Shown: positions 7,852-16,491 of the stretch, one piece after another
Layout of the letters: each line of letters begins with the position of its first letter
Numbering within the stretch: the stretch's first letter is position 1
NCBI RefSeq assembly: GCF_004345645.1
Contig: NZ_SLWS01000002.1
Coordinates: 682,001-746,000 of the forward strand
Direction: 5' to 3'
DNA length: 64,000 nucleotides
From: Actinocrispum wychmicini
GTDB lineage: Bacteria; Actinomycetota; Actinomycetes; Mycobacteriales; Pseudonocardiaceae
Notes under the pieces: generated by a model
Databases searched by the model: none
Told to the model about the DNA's origin: nothing
Seen by the model: the letters and a program-made list of their open reading frames with translations, nothing else
Translations under genes and position numbers: made by a program

Positions 7852-9301
7852 CCGTCACCGCTGGCGGTTCCTGCGCGGCACAGTGCGTACCGTCGTTCGG
7901 CACAGTCCTACTGATCAGGTAGTTGTTCACGGCCGCGCGCGTGCAGTCGGTGTGCGGGTAGACGCCGTGGCCCCAACCGTCGTACGTCACGAGGACAGTC
8001 GTGTCGCGGGTCTGCTGATGTGCGTTCAGCGCCCACGGGTAGGCGGTCGCCGGGTCGTGCTTCGAGTTGAGCATCAGGATCTTCGGCGCGTTCCGGATGT
8101 CCAGCCGGTGCTGCGGGTTGGCCGCCTGGTCCGTCCAGCCGACGCACCCGACGGACGCGGTGTGCCCGAGCGAGCCACCGCGCATGTGCGGCGCCAGGCC
8201 GGTCTCGATGCCGCGCACCACCGAGTATTCGGCGAAGTTCCGGATCGGCAGGCTGTAGTCCTGGCAGAACACGGCCTGGAACGGGTTCGGCACCGTCGCC
8301 TCGGCAGCGGCGTTCGTCAAGTTCGCCACGGGCTGTTGCGCGTCCAGTTCCGCGATCAGGCTGGCGAGCTGCGACCAAGCGGGACCGTAGAACGCGCTGC
8401 CGGCCACACCCACCACCTGCTCCGCCGGCAGTTTCACGGACGGGTCACCTGGGGCGTGGACCTGGCCCTTGTCCGCCTTGGCGAGCAGGCCGTCCCACAC
8501 CTTGGCCACGTCCTTGCCGTGCAACGCGCAGCTCGCCGTCCGGTCACACCACTTCACGAACTCGGTGAACGAGTCCTCCATGGTCCACGCCTCGGTGGCC
8601 GCGAACCCGATGGTCCCCAGGCTGTGGTCCATGTTGCTGTCGATCACCATGGACCGGATATGGCTGCCGAAACGCTCGGCGTACAACTGGCCGATCAACG
8701 TGCCGTACGAGACGCCGTGGTAGTTGATCTGCTTCTCGCCCAACGCTTTGCGCAGACTGTCGACGTCCTGGACGACCGCGCCGGTGTCGACGTGGTCGAC
8801 GATCGCGCCGCTCTGTGCGCGGCAGTCGGCCCGCAGGTCGTGGTTGTACTTGGCGAGCGCGGTGAACTCGGCCTGGTTGGTCGGGTACAGCGACGGCGCG
8901 TTCTCCAGCTTGCTCAGCGAGCACTTGACCGGCTGGCTGCGGGCGACACCCCTGGGGTCGAACCCGATGATGTCGAAGTGCGCCAGGATGTCCGGGCTGA
9001 AGAAGCGGCTCGCGGCGAACGCGAAGTCCACGCCCGAGCCGCCGGGCCCGCCCGGGTTGACCAACAGCACGCCGAGGCGGTGCGCCGGGTCGCCGGCCTT
9101 GAGCCGGTTCACGGCGAGGGGGAACTTCTCGCCGGACGGCCTGGTCCAGTCGATGGGCAGGCTCAGGGTCGCGCAGTCGTAGGTCGCGTTCTCCTGACAT
9201 GGTTTCCAGGTGAGGGATGGGGTTTCGGTCTGCGCACTCGCCACACCGGTGCCCAGCACCAGTGCGCAGGCGACGAGCGCCGCGCCGACAACGACTCGCA
9301 A
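7793..9301 (-). CDS. Secreted alpha/beta hydrolase, TAP-like peptidase (tripeptidyl aminopeptidase family)
   Basis: 502 residues. A Sec signal peptide (MRVVVGAALVACALVLGTGVASA) precedes the mature protein. The oxyanion loop NPGGPGGSG, FDIIGFDPRGVARS, nucleophile elbow HGVSYGTLIG, the late SKHDPATAYPWA Asp region and DGWGHG with the catalytic His are all present. C-terminal DxH region and cysteines match the TAP-like C-terminal domain of Streptomyces tripeptidyl aminopeptidases (SlpD/SlpE type). Starts at TTG 9301 behind AGGAG with 5 bases spacing. Likely exported exopeptidase for peptide nutrition or maturation of other secreted proteins. Monocistronic. Confidence 0.88.
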   Translation of the reverse strand: MRVVVGAALVACALVLGTGVASAQTETPSLTWKPCQENATYDCATLSLPIDWTRPSGEKFPLAVNRLKAGDPAHRLGVLLVNPGGPGGSGVDFAFAASRFFSPDILAHFDIIGFDPRGVARSQPVKCSLSKLENAPSLYPTNQAEFTALAKYNHDLRADCRAQSGAIVDHVDTGAVVQDVDSLRKALGEKQINYHGVSYGTLIGQLYAERFGSHIRSMVIDSNMDHSLGTIGFAATEAWTMEDSFTEFVKWCDRTASCALHGKDVAKVWDGLLAKADKGQVHAPGDPSVKLPAEQVVGVAGSAFYGPAWSQLASLIAELDAQQPVANLTNAAAEATVPNPFQAVFCQDYSLPIRNFAEYSVVRGIETGLAPHMRGGSLGHTASVGCVGWTDQAANPQHRLDIRNAPKILMLNSKHDPATAYPWALNAHQQTRDTTVLVTYDGWGHGVYPHTDCTRAAVNNYLISRTVPNDGTHCAAQEPPAVTATAAAPTLPKTLPMWDMLL

Positions 9302-9454
9302 GGTCTCTCCTGTCGTAGGCGGACAATCACCGTTCCATCACCCACAGTGGCACGGCAACCCGCCAGGAGTAGGGCGCCGGCCGATCCAGTTGGATCAATC
9401 CACTGTGGACATCAGAGCGGCGGTTAGGGTGCGTACGAGACAAAGGGGACGTTC

Positions 9455-10786
9455 ATGGACCTGAAGAACTGGCTCGTCCAGGCAGCCGCCGCGCACGATC
9501 AGTGGGCCGAGGGCTTCGGCCCGTTCACCCGGCACCCGGTCACGCAGGTCGACGAGGGCAGGTTCGCGGCGGCGTTCGCCGAACTGACCGAGCGGCTGGC
9601 TGGCGACAATCCGTACTTCCATCCGCGTTACGCGGGGCAGATGCAGAAACCGCCGCATCCCGCGGCGGTCGCCGGCTACCTCGCCACCATGCTCAACAAC
9701 CCGAACAACCACGCGTTGGACGGCGGCCCGGCCACCGCCCGGATGGAACGCGAGGTCGTCGCCGACCTCGCCACGATGTTCGGCTTCGACACCCATCTCG
9801 GCCACCTGACCAGCAGCGGCACCATCGCCAACCTGGAAGCCCTGTTCGTGGCGCGCGAGACCCACCCCGGCCGCGGCGTCGCGTACAGCGCCGAATCCCA
9901 CTACACACATCCGCGGATGTGCCACGTCCTGGGCATGCCGGCGCACCAGGTCCCGGTCGACGGCCAGGGCCGGATGGACCTCACCGCGTTGGAGGACCTG
10001 CTGGCCAAGGCGAAGATCGGCACGGTCGTGCTGACCGCGGGCACCACCAGCCTCGGCGCCGTCGACCCGATCGACGAAGCCCTGTCCCTGAAGGAGCGCT
10101 ACGGCGTCCGGATCCACGTCGACGCCGCGTACGGCGGCTTCCACCGGCTGCTGGCCGAACCCGCCGGGCCCTGGCAGGCGATCGCCCGGTGCGACTCGGT
10201 CGTCGTCGACCCGCACAAGCACGGCCTACAGCCATACGGATGCGGCGCCGTGCTTTTCGCCGACCCGGCAGTGGGCCGCTTCTATCTGCACGACTCGCCG
10301 TACACGTATTTCACGTCCGACGAACTGCACCCCGGCGAGATCAGCCTGGAATGTTCCCGTTCCGGCGCCGCGGCCGCCGCGCTGTGGCTGACATTGCGTC
10401 TGTTTCCGTTGACCCGCGACGGATTGGGCGAAGTGCTGGCGGCGAGCCGTCGAGCCGCACTCGACCTGGCCACCCGAATAGACCAGTGCGCGCCGCTGAC
10501 GTTGTACCAATGGCCGACGCTGGACATCGTCACCTACTTCGCCGGCACCGAACTCGCCGCGATAGACACCAATTCCAACCGGATCCTGCACGAAGGCATG
10601 GCCCATCCGGCCGACCCGGTGTTCCTGAGCACCCTGCGCGTCACCGCCGACGCGATGACCGCCCGCCACCCGAACATCGCGGCGGACACCGACGGCGGCC
10701 GAATTCTCCGCAGCGTCCTGATGAAACCCGAATCCGAGTACCACACCGAACAACTGCACACCCGCCTGGTCACCCTCGCCTCGTGA
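9455..10786 (+). CDS. PLP-dependent group II decarboxylase-like protein
   Basis: 443 residues with the fold-type I aminotransferase/decarboxylase layout. TSSGTIANLEALFVARE binds the PLP phosphate, ESHY supplies the ring-stacking His149, HVDAAYGG gives the PLP-N1 Asp223, and VDPHKHGLQPYGCG gives the Schiff-base Lys255. This is the glutamate / tyrosine / aromatic-amino-acid decarboxylase pattern; the N-terminal YFHPRYAGQM and the 90-residue C-terminal domain fit that group. An AAAGGGG site precedes ATG 9455. It stands alone between the peptidase and the moaA leader. Amino-acid substrate not determinable. Confidence 0.85.
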   Translation: MDLKNWLVQAAAAHDQWAEGFGPFTRHPVTQVDEGRFAAAFAELTERLAGDNPYFHPRYAGQMQKPPHPAAVAGYLATMLNNPNNHALDGGPATARMEREVVADLATMFGFDTHLGHLTSSGTIANLEALFVARETHPGRGVAYSAESHYTHPRMCHVLGMPAHQVPVDGQGRMDLTALEDLLAKAKIGTVVLTAGTTSLGAVDPIDEALSLKERYGVRIHVDAAYGGFHRLLAEPAGPWQAIARCDSVVVDPHKHGLQPYGCGAVLFADPAVGRFYLHDSPYTYFTSDELHPGEISLECSRSGAAAAALWLTLRLFPLTRDGLGEVLAASRRAALDLATRIDQCAPLTLYQWPTLDIVTYFAGTELAAIDTNSNRILHEGMAHPADPVFLSTLRVTADAMTARHPNIAADTDGGRILRSVLMKPESEYHTEQLHTRLVTLAS

Positions 10787-10839
10787 GTGGTCTGGTGCGT
10801 TCCCACGCGCCGAACCACGCACGAGAGGTGCCGGTGTCG

Positions 10840-10875
10840 CCACGGTGACCGGCCGGTGCCCCAGGGTCACCATGG
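10840..10875 (+). terminator. Inverted repeat after the decarboxylase gene
   Basis: An 11-base arm CCACGGTGACC (10840-10850) pairs with GGTCACCATGG (10865-10875), one mismatch, 14-base loop. No T-run follows, as is common in actinomycetes. Position 53 bases after the stop at 10786 suggests a terminator. The stretch from here to 10985 shows only TTCGG repeats and no gene. Confidence 0.45.
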
Positions 10876-10985
10876 CCACGCTGAGCCACCAGGCGATCTC
10901 TGTCCGCGTTGACTTGTTGTTCGGATTCGGTCGTTCGGTTTGTTCGCTCCGACACCGAACATCGAAGTTCCGCTAGACATCTCTT

Positions 10986-10999
10986 GTCATGGTCATGAC
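10986..10999. promoter_or_regulatory. Palindrome GTCATG-GT-CATGAC upstream of moaA leader
   Basis: Perfect 6-base arms around two bases. It stands at the upstream end of the structured region that leads to moaA, so it is a candidate operator or promoter element for a leader transcript. No matching regulator is identified in the window. Confidence 0.3.
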
Positions 11000-11065
11000 G
11001 AGGACAGGGGTGAGGGTATGCGCGGCGGTGAGTATCCGAGTCATCCGCGTCGGGGGGTTCCGGTC

Positions 11066-11113
11066 TTCCTCCCGTGAGTGGTTGTTGCCGGGGGTAATCA
11101 CTCGCGAGAGGAA
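11066..11113 (+). promoter_or_regulatory. Long hairpin in the moaA leader
   Basis: Arms of 15 bases (11066-11080 and 11099-11113) pair with 13 Watson-Crick pairs, one G-U pair and one mismatch around an 18-base loop. About 26 bases downstream a second, GC-only hairpin follows. The compensating G-U pair and the position before a cofactor-synthesis gene suggest a structured RNA leader; I do not recognise the known Moco riboswitch consensus in it. Confidence 0.45.
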
Positions 11114-11139
11114 AACAAGCGGGCGGCTGGGGACCCGGG

Positions 11140-11173
11140 CCCGGGGCGCGAACCTACGGTTCCGCGCCCCGGG
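11140..11173 (+). terminator. Very strong GC hairpin between leader and moaA
   Basis: Arm CCCGGGGCGCGAACC (11140-11154) pairs with GGTT-C-CGCGCCCCGGG (11158-11173), 15 pairs with a single bulged C and a TAC loop. It ends 45 bases before the moaA start. It could end read-through or act as an attenuator for a transcript begun upstream. No T-tract. Confidence 0.5.
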
Positions 11174-11207
11174 GCGCTTGTCCGCCGGGCGGTCGGACCA
11201 CGCGTGT

Positions 11208-11213
11208 TAGCCT
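11208..11213 (+). promoter_or_regulatory. -10 box TAGCCT for leaderless moaA
   Basis: TAGCCT lies 5 bases before the GTG at 11219, and no purine-rich ribosome site precedes that GTG. This is the spacing of actinobacterial leaderless transcripts. No good -35 at 17-18 bases was found, so support is moderate. Confidence 0.4.
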
Positions 11214-11218
11214 CGGGT

Positions 11219-12259
11219 GTGGACGCGTCTGTGAGTTCGGTGCGCGACGTCTTCGACCGCCCGATGGGAGCCCTGCGGATATCCCTCACCGACCGATGCA
11301 ACCTCCGCTGCAGGTACTGCATGCCGGAAGAGGAGTACGCCTGGTTGCCTCGCCAGGACCTGTTGACGTTCGAGGAGATCGAACGGATCACCGAGGTCTT
11401 CGTGTCGGTCGGGGTGGACAAGATCCGGCTGACCGGCGGTGAGCCGCTGCTCCGCCGCGACCTGCCCGAGCTGGTCCGGCGGCTGGCCGGGGTGCCGGGG
11501 GTCAAGGACCTGGCGATGACCACCAACGGCGTCCTGCTCGCCAGGCACGCCGAGCCGCTGCGCGAGGCCGGCCTGCACCGGGTGACCGTCAGCCTGGACA
11601 CGCTCCGTCCGGACCGGTTCGCCGAGATGACCCGGCGCGGCACCCACGACGAAGTGCTGGCCGGGATCGCGGCGGCGGTGGCGACCGGGCTGACCGACCT
11701 GAAAATCGACACCGTGATGATGCGCGGCTACAACGACGACGAACTCGCGGACCTGATCGAGTTCGGCCGGACGGTGTCGGCCGAGGTGCGGTTCATCGAG
11801 TACATGGACGTCGGCGGCGCCACCCGCTGGCAGCCGGAAAAAGTCCTCTCCCGGGCCGAAATACTGCAGGAAATATCGTCAAGGTACGGTTCATACGAAG
11901 AAGTTCGTCGAACCGACAGTGCCCCGGCGGACCGTTTCCGACTCCCGGACGGCACGGTTTTCGGCATTATCTCGTCCACCACCCAGCCGTTCTGCGCGAG
12001 CTGTGACCGCAGCAGGCTCACCGCTGACGGAATGTGGCTGCGGTGTCTTTACGCCATCACCGGAACTGATCTGCGAACCCCATTGCGGTCCGGCGCCACC
12101 GATGACGAGTTGCGTACACTGATCACCGGAACGTGGCAGCGACGCGCGGACCGAGGCGCCGTCGACCGCCTTTCAGGGCGCGCCGACGGCCAGGTTTTCG
12201 TAAGCTTGGAAAGCCTCAAACGGGACCCACATCTCGAAATGCACACGCGCGGAGGATGA
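11219..12259 (+). CDS. moaA: GTP 3',8-cyclase MoaA
   Basis: Radical-SAM enzyme of the first step of molybdenum cofactor synthesis: converts GTP to 3',8-cyclo-dihydro-GTP, used by MoaC. 346 residues from GTG 11219, which matches the family; a longer open frame upstream has no homology and crosses the hairpins. The SAM cluster motif CNLRCRYC gives Cys27, 31 and 34; the second 4Fe-4S site is [18 protein letters not shown] near residues 265-285; SAM-binding [11 protein letters not shown] is present; and the C-terminal GlyGly tail needed by MoaA is intact (THTRGG-like ending MHTRGG). moaC follows after three bases. Transcription may start at the GTG or from the structured leader upstream. Confidence 0.95.
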   Translation: MDASVSSVRDVFDRPMGALRISLTDRCNLRCRYCMPEEEYAWLPRQDLLTFEEIERITEVFVSVGVDKIRLTGGEPLLRRDLPELVRRLAGVPGVKDLAMTTNGVLLARHAEPLREAGLHRVTVSLDTLRPDRFAEMTRRGTHDEVLAGIAAAVATGLTDLKIDTVMMRGYNDDELADLIEFGRTVSAEVRFIEYMDVGGATRWQPEKVLSRAEILQEISSRYGSYEEVRRTDSAPADRFRLPDGTVFGIISSTTQPFCASCDRSRLTADGMWLRCLYAITGTDLRTPLRSGATDDELRTLITGTWQRRADRGAVDRLSGRADGQVFVSLESLKRDPHLEMHTRGG

Positions 12260-12262
12260 GAA

Positions 12263-12736
12263 ATGTCCGACCTGACTCATCTCGACGAGGCCGGTCGGGC
12301 GCGAATGGTGGACGTGGGTGCCAAGCCGGTCACGAACCGGCGCGCGGTCGCCTCCGGGGTGGTGCGGATGAAGCCCGAGACGCTGGCCCTGGTCACCGCG
12401 GGTGCGGTACCCAAGGGCGACGTGCTGGCGGCGGCGCGGGTGGCCGGGATCATGGCCGCGAAGAAGACCGGTGAGCTGATCCCGCTGTGCCACCCGCTCG
12501 GTCTGGACAGTGTCACCGTGGACCTGGCCGCGTCCGGCCAGGACACCCTCCGGATCACCGCGACCGCGACCGTCACCGGCCGCACAGGAGTGGAGATGGA
12601 AGCACTCACCGCGGTGAGTGTCGCCGCCCTGACCGTCTACGACATGTGCAAGGCGGTCGACAAGGACATGACGATCGGCGACATCCGACTGGACGAGAAG
12701 TCCGGCGGCCGAAGCGGCGACTACAAGCGCACTTAG
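12263..12736 (+). CDS. moaC: Cyclic pyranopterin monophosphate synthase MoaC
   Basis: 157 residues, the normal length. Converts the MoaA product to cyclic pyranopterin monophosphate in the cytosol. Signature stretches are present: [51 protein letters not shown] with the active-site Cys-His, [20 protein letters not shown] and the Lys-rich VDKDMTI. Translational start 3 bases after the moaA stop with a GAGGATGAG site inside the moaA end. The stop overlaps that of the convergent ogt gene. Other Moco genes (moaB, moaD, moaE, moeA) are not in the window. Confidence 0.95.
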   Translation: MSDLTHLDEAGRARMVDVGAKPVTNRRAVASGVVRMKPETLALVTAGAVPKGDVLAAARVAGIMAAKKTGELIPLCHPLGLDSVTVDLAASGQDTLRITATATVTGRTGVEMEALTAVSVAALTVYDMCKAVDKDMTIGDIRLDEKSGGRSGDYKRT

Positions 12737-13230
12737 CCCAGCGCCAGCATGACGCCGTTGTGGGTGCGTTCGAAGTCGAGCAGGTGGCGTTTGCGTTCGA
12801 TGCCGCCGCCGTATCCGGTGAGGTCGCCGGTGGACCCGACCACCCGGTGGCACGGCACGATGACGCTGATCGGGTTGCGGCCGTTGGCCAGGCCGACCGC
12901 CCGGCTGGCCTTCGGGTTGCCCAGCTGCTCGGCCAGTTCGCCGTAGGAAGTCGTTTCACCGTACGGAATGTCCCGCAGCGCCGCCCAGACCCGTTGCTGG
13001 AACGGGGTGCCGAGCATGGCCAGTGGCAGGTCGAACTCGGTCAGCGTGCCGGCGAAGTAGGCGTCGAGCTGCGCGCGGACCTCGTCGAAGCCGTCTTCTT
13101 CGCGGTGACCGAACGTGCTCGGGTCCGGCAGGTGCCGCTGTTTGTCCATGTAGAGGCCGGTGAGGACACCGTCGAGGGCGACCAGGGTGAGTGGACCGAC
13201 CGGGCTGTCCACAGTGGTGTGCGTTCTCAT
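12733..13230 (-). CDS. ogt: Methylated-DNA--protein-cysteine methyltransferase
   Basis: 165 residues. Removes O6-alkyl groups from guanine by irreversible transfer to its cysteine. The active site IVPCHRV places Cys127; [20 protein letters not shown] is the DNA-binding helix-turn-helix, NGRNPISV the Asn hinge, and [17 protein letters not shown] the C-terminal signature. The N-terminal domain is short, as in Ogt rather than Ada. Monocistronic, convergent with moaC. Confidence 0.94.
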   Translation of the reverse strand: MRTHTTVDSPVGPLTLVALDGVLTGLYMDKQRHLPDPSTFGHREEDGFDEVRAQLDAYFAGTLTEFDLPLAMLGTPFQQRVWAALRDIPYGETTSYGELAEQLGNPKASRAVGLANGRNPISVIVPCHRVVGSTGDLTGYGGGIERKRHLLDFERTHNGVMLALG

Positions 13231-13289
13231 GGTCCCATTCTGGCCGGCCGACCGGACCCGTGCTGGCGAGTTTCGGACATCACCCTGTG

Positions 13290-14543
13290 TTATGACAGTT
13301 CGTTGATCTCCTCGGACACCGGCAGTGGCAGCATCGGTTCCCGCGGCAACGGAATCGCCGGCTCGCCCGCCCCGGCCTCGACCGGTTCGGGCGCCACCGG
13401 CGCGGGCTCGACGATCACCGGCCGGGCCGCCCTGGTGCCGCACCAGAGTTGTCCACAAAGGACGACCAGGGCCATGGCCAGCGGCGCCCGCCAGCCACCG
13501 GTGACGCTGTGCAGCAGGCCGCACGCCAACGCGCCGACCCCGGCGATGACGTAGCCCAACCCCTGGACCATTCCGGACAAAGCGGTCGCCACGTCGGCGT
13601 TTCCGCCGGCCCGCACCGAGATCGTGGTCAACGCCATGGCCAGCCCGCCCATGCCGATCCCCAGCATGCTCGACCACAGCCACGGCAGCGTCGCGGGCAG
13701 CACCAGCAGGCCGACGATGCCGACCGCGTTCGACACCACCAGTCCGGTCACCACGAGTGACTGGAACCGGCCGCGGTGCACCAGGAACGGCACCAGCCAC
13801 ATCATCGGCAGGCCCATCGCCATCGACAGGGCCAGGCAGAACCCGGCGTCGCTGGACGATATCCCGGCATCCCGCAGGATTCCCGGCAACCAGCCCATGA
13901 CCAGGAACGTCAGGGTCGAGACGAGTCCGAAGTAGACAGTCAGATGCCACGACACGGCCGAGGAGAACAGTCGCCGGGGCGACAGCGAGCGGGCCGCGAA
14001 CACGACGCCGGACTGCGGCGCGCTCTGCCAAAGGTGGACGGTGACCGCGGCGAGCAACGCCCAGAACGCCAGGGCGAACTGCCACGAGAAAGCGCTGACC
14101 AGCGCGGGTGTGACCAGCGCGCCGACCGTGCTGCCGGTGCCCAGCGCCAGCGTGAACGCCGCGCGCGTACGGGACGACGATGACTGGACCAACACCGGGA
14201 GGACAGTGCCGATCACCGCGATCGCCAGGCACGCCAACGCGGTTCCGACCAGCAACAACACCGGACCACCCTGGACTCGCAGGGTGAGCGACAGTCCCAA
14301 CAGAATCAGCGCCCACGTGACCGCGCGGTACATGCCCCACCGGGACCGCAGCCACGGCGTCAGCCAACCGCCCAAACCGCTTGCCCACAAAGGCATCGCG
14401 ACGAGCACCGCACCGATCGCGGCGGTCATCCCCGGCCGCGCCGAGATGTCCCCGAGAGCGGCTCCGAGGCTGGTCACGGCCGGTCTGAGATTGAGGCCAA
14501 GCACGAAGACGACACCGACACCGACAGATTCTGAGCGGTCCAT
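13290..14543 (-). CDS. CynX/NimT-family MFS transporter
   Basis: 417 residues with about 12 membrane helices and a Pro/Glu-rich cytoplasmic tail of about 45 residues. The opening VLGLNLRPAVTSLGA is the CynX/NimT signature (cyanate transporter and 2-nitroimidazole exporter family), with ISARPGMTAAIGAVLVAMP after it and a second-half repeat IGMGGLAMALTTISVRAG. Likely proton-driven exporter of a small organic compound. GGAAGGGGGAG stands before ATG 14543. Substrate unknown. Confidence 0.85.
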   Translation of the reverse strand: MDRSESVGVGVVFVLGLNLRPAVTSLGAALGDISARPGMTAAIGAVLVAMPLWASGLGGWLTPWLRSRWGMYRAVTWALILLGLSLTLRVQGGPVLLLVGTALACLAIAVIGTVLPVLVQSSSSRTRAAFTLALGTGSTVGALVTPALVSAFSWQFALAFWALLAAVTVHLWQSAPQSGVVFAARSLSPRRLFSSAVSWHLTVYFGLVSTLTFLVMGWLPGILRDAGISSSDAGFCLALSMAMGLPMMWLVPFLVHRGRFQSLVVTGLVVSNAVGIVGLLVLPATLPWLWSSMLGIGMGGLAMALTTISVRAGGNADVATALSGMVQGLGYVIAGVGALACGLLHSVTGGWRAPLAMALVVLCGQLWCGTRAARPVIVEPAPVAPEPVEAGAGEPAIPLPREPMLPLPVSEEINELS

Positions 14544-14678
14544 CGTCTCCCCCTTCCGCAGTGGGGTGGGCTCGACCGCGGGATCTTTTGGATCCTCGGC
14601 CGATGAAGGGAAAAGAGTGCCTTACCAGCCCCTGAAAACCCGCAATTGATAGAGCGGAGTCTTCAAATCGAACAAAGG

Positions 14679-14689
14679 CGGTGTCACCG
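14679..14689. promoter_or_regulatory. Palindrome CGGTG-T-CACCG between MFS and DinB genes
   Basis: Perfect 5-base arms around one T in the 297-base divergent gap (14544-14840). It could be an operator of the MFS gene. A second small inverted repeat, GGATC-TTTTG-GATCC, lies at 14581-14595. Nothing else recognisable is in the gap. Confidence 0.3.
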
Positions 14690-14828
14690 GTCCCCAACTC
14701 AGACTCATCATGGGAGCCTCCCTCGTGGCGCAGACAGTGGGCTCCCCGCGAACCGCACCGGCACAACCGCCTACGCAAAAGAGTCGCCGCTGTCGGGGGT
14801 ACGGTCAATCGCCCTTTTGGGCGTGTCG

Positions 14829-14834
14829 TAGGCT
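14829..14834 (+). promoter_or_regulatory. -10 box TAGGCT of a leaderless gene
   Basis: TAGGCT ends 6 bases before ATG 14841 and no Shine-Dalgarno sequence precedes that ATG, so transcription likely begins at the start codon. Upstream -35 not clear. Confidence 0.45.
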
Positions 14835-14840
14835 AAGCCC

Positions 14841-15383
14841 ATGTCGAACACCAGTTCTAAGGAAACCGCTGAAGTGCAGAAACGTGAGTGGCCTGAACAA
14901 GCAGCCACCAGTGAACTGCGTCTTGACGAAGAGTTCCTGACTTTCCTGCGCATCACGGCTGTGCACAAAGTGGCCGGATTGGACCGGTCCAAAGCGGTCG
15001 CCACGCCATGGCCGACCTCGCCGAAGATGAGCGCGCTCGGCGTGATCCAACACCTCACGGCGGTCGAACGCTGGTGGTTCTCCAAGGTCGGCGGCGGCTC
15101 GGACCTGCCGGTGCTCTACTGGGACGACCCCGAGCCGGACACCGACTTCATGATCGCGCCGGACACCACGCCCGCGTCCGCCGTCGCGGCATACCAAGCG
15201 GAATGGGACCTGTCCCGGGCCGCGGTCGCCGGAATGGCCGCGTCCGACCTCGCGAAACTGCGGCACCGCGACGAGGACCGGACCATCCGCTGGATTTATA
15301 CCCACTTGATCCAGGAGACAGCGCGACATGTCGGCCATCTGGACGTGCTCCGCGAGTTCGCGGACGGCGAGCGCGGCGAATAA
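14841..15383 (+). CDS. DinB-family (DUF664) protein
   Basis: 180 residues of a four-helix DinB-like bundle. Motifs ALGVIQHLTAVERWWF and YTHLIQETARHVGHLDVLRE hold the three His residues that bind a divalent metal in this fold. Actinobacterial members include mycothiol-dependent transferases and many uncharacterised enzymes. The N-terminal 25 residues are polar and probably flexible. It stands alone behind a leaderless promoter. Thiol-dependent detoxification is possible by family analogy only. Confidence 0.83.
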   Translation: MSNTSSKETAEVQKREWPEQAATSELRLDEEFLTFLRITAVHKVAGLDRSKAVATPWPTSPKMSALGVIQHLTAVERWWFSKVGGGSDLPVLYWDDPEPDTDFMIAPDTTPASAVAAYQAEWDLSRAAVAGMAASDLAKLRHRDEDRTIRWIYTHLIQETARHVGHLDVLREFADGERGE

Positions 15384-15559
15384 TGGGCCGTTTCGGTGGA
15401 ACAATGACCGTCAGATCGTTACCTGACACCGTGGCGGTCAATTGTTCGGTGTGATCCACGGCATCCCAGCGGCCCCCGGCCGTGCACCGGCCGTGACCGG
15501 CGGGGTGTACTGGACGCGGGCACGATGAATGTGTCGGTTGCCGGCGGAGGTGGTACCCC

Positions 15560-15973
15560 ATGGCGGTGAAGCGGCCGAACCCCCTGTGGTGGCTGTGGTA
15601 CGCGTTCGGCGGGAAGCTGCCCAACCGGTACCGCGAATGGGTCCTGCACGACGCGACGGCGCCCACGTGGCTGGTCCGGCACGTGCTGCGCCGCCTGGTG
15701 TTCATGGCGCCCATCCTGAGCCTGCTGTACCTGCTGCTCGCCGTGATCCTGGGCTACGACGTGACGATCGTCCTGCTCGGGCTGGGGCTGGGGATCTACG
15801 CGGGTGTCTACTACGCGTTGATCTTCTCGACGCACAGTGTCGACACCCGCGTGACCCGCCACGGCTACCCGGACGACTACGCCTCCCAGGTCCGCCGGGC
15901 CCTCAAACAGGCCGAGCGGGAAGCCAAAGCCGCCGAGTACAACCGGCATTGGCGGCAGGAAGGCGAAACCTGA
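15560..15973 (+). CDS. Small membrane protein, DUF5313-like
   Basis: 137 residues. NPLWWLWYAFGGKLPNRYREWVLHD at the N-terminus matches an actinobacterial family of unknown function; two hydrophobic helices follow (FMAPILSLLYLLLAVILGY and IVLLGLGLGIYAGVYYALIF), then a basic cytoplasmic tail rich in Arg, Lys and Glu. ATG 15560 follows GGAGG. Convergent with the SnoaL-fold gene after 6 bases. No function can be given. Confidence 0.75.
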   Translation: MAVKRPNPLWWLWYAFGGKLPNRYREWVLHDATAPTWLVRHVLRRLVFMAPILSLLYLLLAVILGYDVTIVLLGLGLGIYAGVYYALIFSTHSVDTRVTRHGYPDDYASQVRRALKQAEREAKAAEYNRHWRQEGET

Positions 15974-15979
15974 CCTCGG

Positions 15980-16381
15980 CTACTCCATGAGCGTCGCGAA
16001 CGCGGCGTGGTTGTGGAAGTCCACCGAGTGCACGATCCGACCGTCGCGGACCCGGATCACCAACAGGTTCGCGCCCGTGACCGTCTTCCCGCCTTCCTTC
16101 GCGGTCAGTGTGCTGTCGTACTGCATGATCACGACCTCGGGATCGTCGGTCTGGTAGATCACCTCGGCGGACCACGACATCTCGAACGGCCGGGTCGGCG
16201 CGCTCAGGAACCGCTCGTGCAACGCGGCCCGCCCTTCGGTGCGCATCGGCTGGGGCAGCGCGAACGGGTGCTCCACCACGGCGTTCTCGTCATACAGCTC
16301 GGAAAGCTCGGCCCACGACCGGTTCCGGAACCGCTTCGACAAGCTCTCCGCGACCTCGCGCGGGCTGGCTGGCTGGGACAT
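15980..16381 (-). CDS. SnoaL / NTF2-like fold protein
   Basis: 133 residues, one cone-shaped alpha+beta barrel. Pattern: SKRFRNRSWAELSELYDENAVVEHPFALP at the N-terminus and IRVRDGRIVHSVDFHNHAAF at the C-terminus, with Asp/His residues lining the pocket as in SnoaL-like isomerases and ketosteroid-isomerase relatives. ATG 16381 has GGGGAGCAGG in front; an upstream in-frame ATG lies in the operator region. Strong promoter with palindromic sites directly upstream. Substrate unknown. Confidence 0.82.
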   Translation of the reverse strand: MSQPASPREVAESLSKRFRNRSWAELSELYDENAVVEHPFALPQPMRTEGRAALHERFLSAPTRPFEMSWSAEVIYQTDDPEVVIMQYDSTLTAKEGGKTVTGANLLVIRVRDGRIVHSVDFHNHAAFATLME

Positions 16382-16399
16382 GCCTGCTCCCCTGGTAGA

Positions 16400-16450
16400 C
16401 GGAATCATCATTCCGGTACGACTATACGGAATTCCGATTCCGGTTGTCCA
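16400..16450 (-). promoter_or_regulatory. Promoter with CGGAAT operator cluster
   Basis: On the minus strand TGGACA (16445-16450) and TATAGT (16421-16426) are 18 bases apart, a near-consensus sigma-70-type promoter for the SnoaL-fold gene. A perfect CGGAATTCCG palindrome (16427-16436) with a further ATTCCG (16437-16442) fills the spacer, and CGGAAT-CATC-ATTCCG (16400-16415) lies just downstream of the -10. Five half-sites in 43 bases imply repression or cooperative binding by one regulator, not identified here. Confidence 0.65.
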
Positions 16451-16491
16451 CCGGTCGCGCGAACCCGGCAGTGGTCCGAGAATGGGTAGCC

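Noticed and set aside
11078..11218. Longer N-terminus of MoaA
   Set aside because: It would translate the two leader hairpins and has no similarity to MoaA; GTG 11219 gives the normal length.
10880..11218. ydaO c-di-AMP riboswitch, 6C RNA or known Moco riboswitch in the moaA leader
   Set aside because: Conserved sequence blocks of these classes could not be found by eye; only hairpins were kept.
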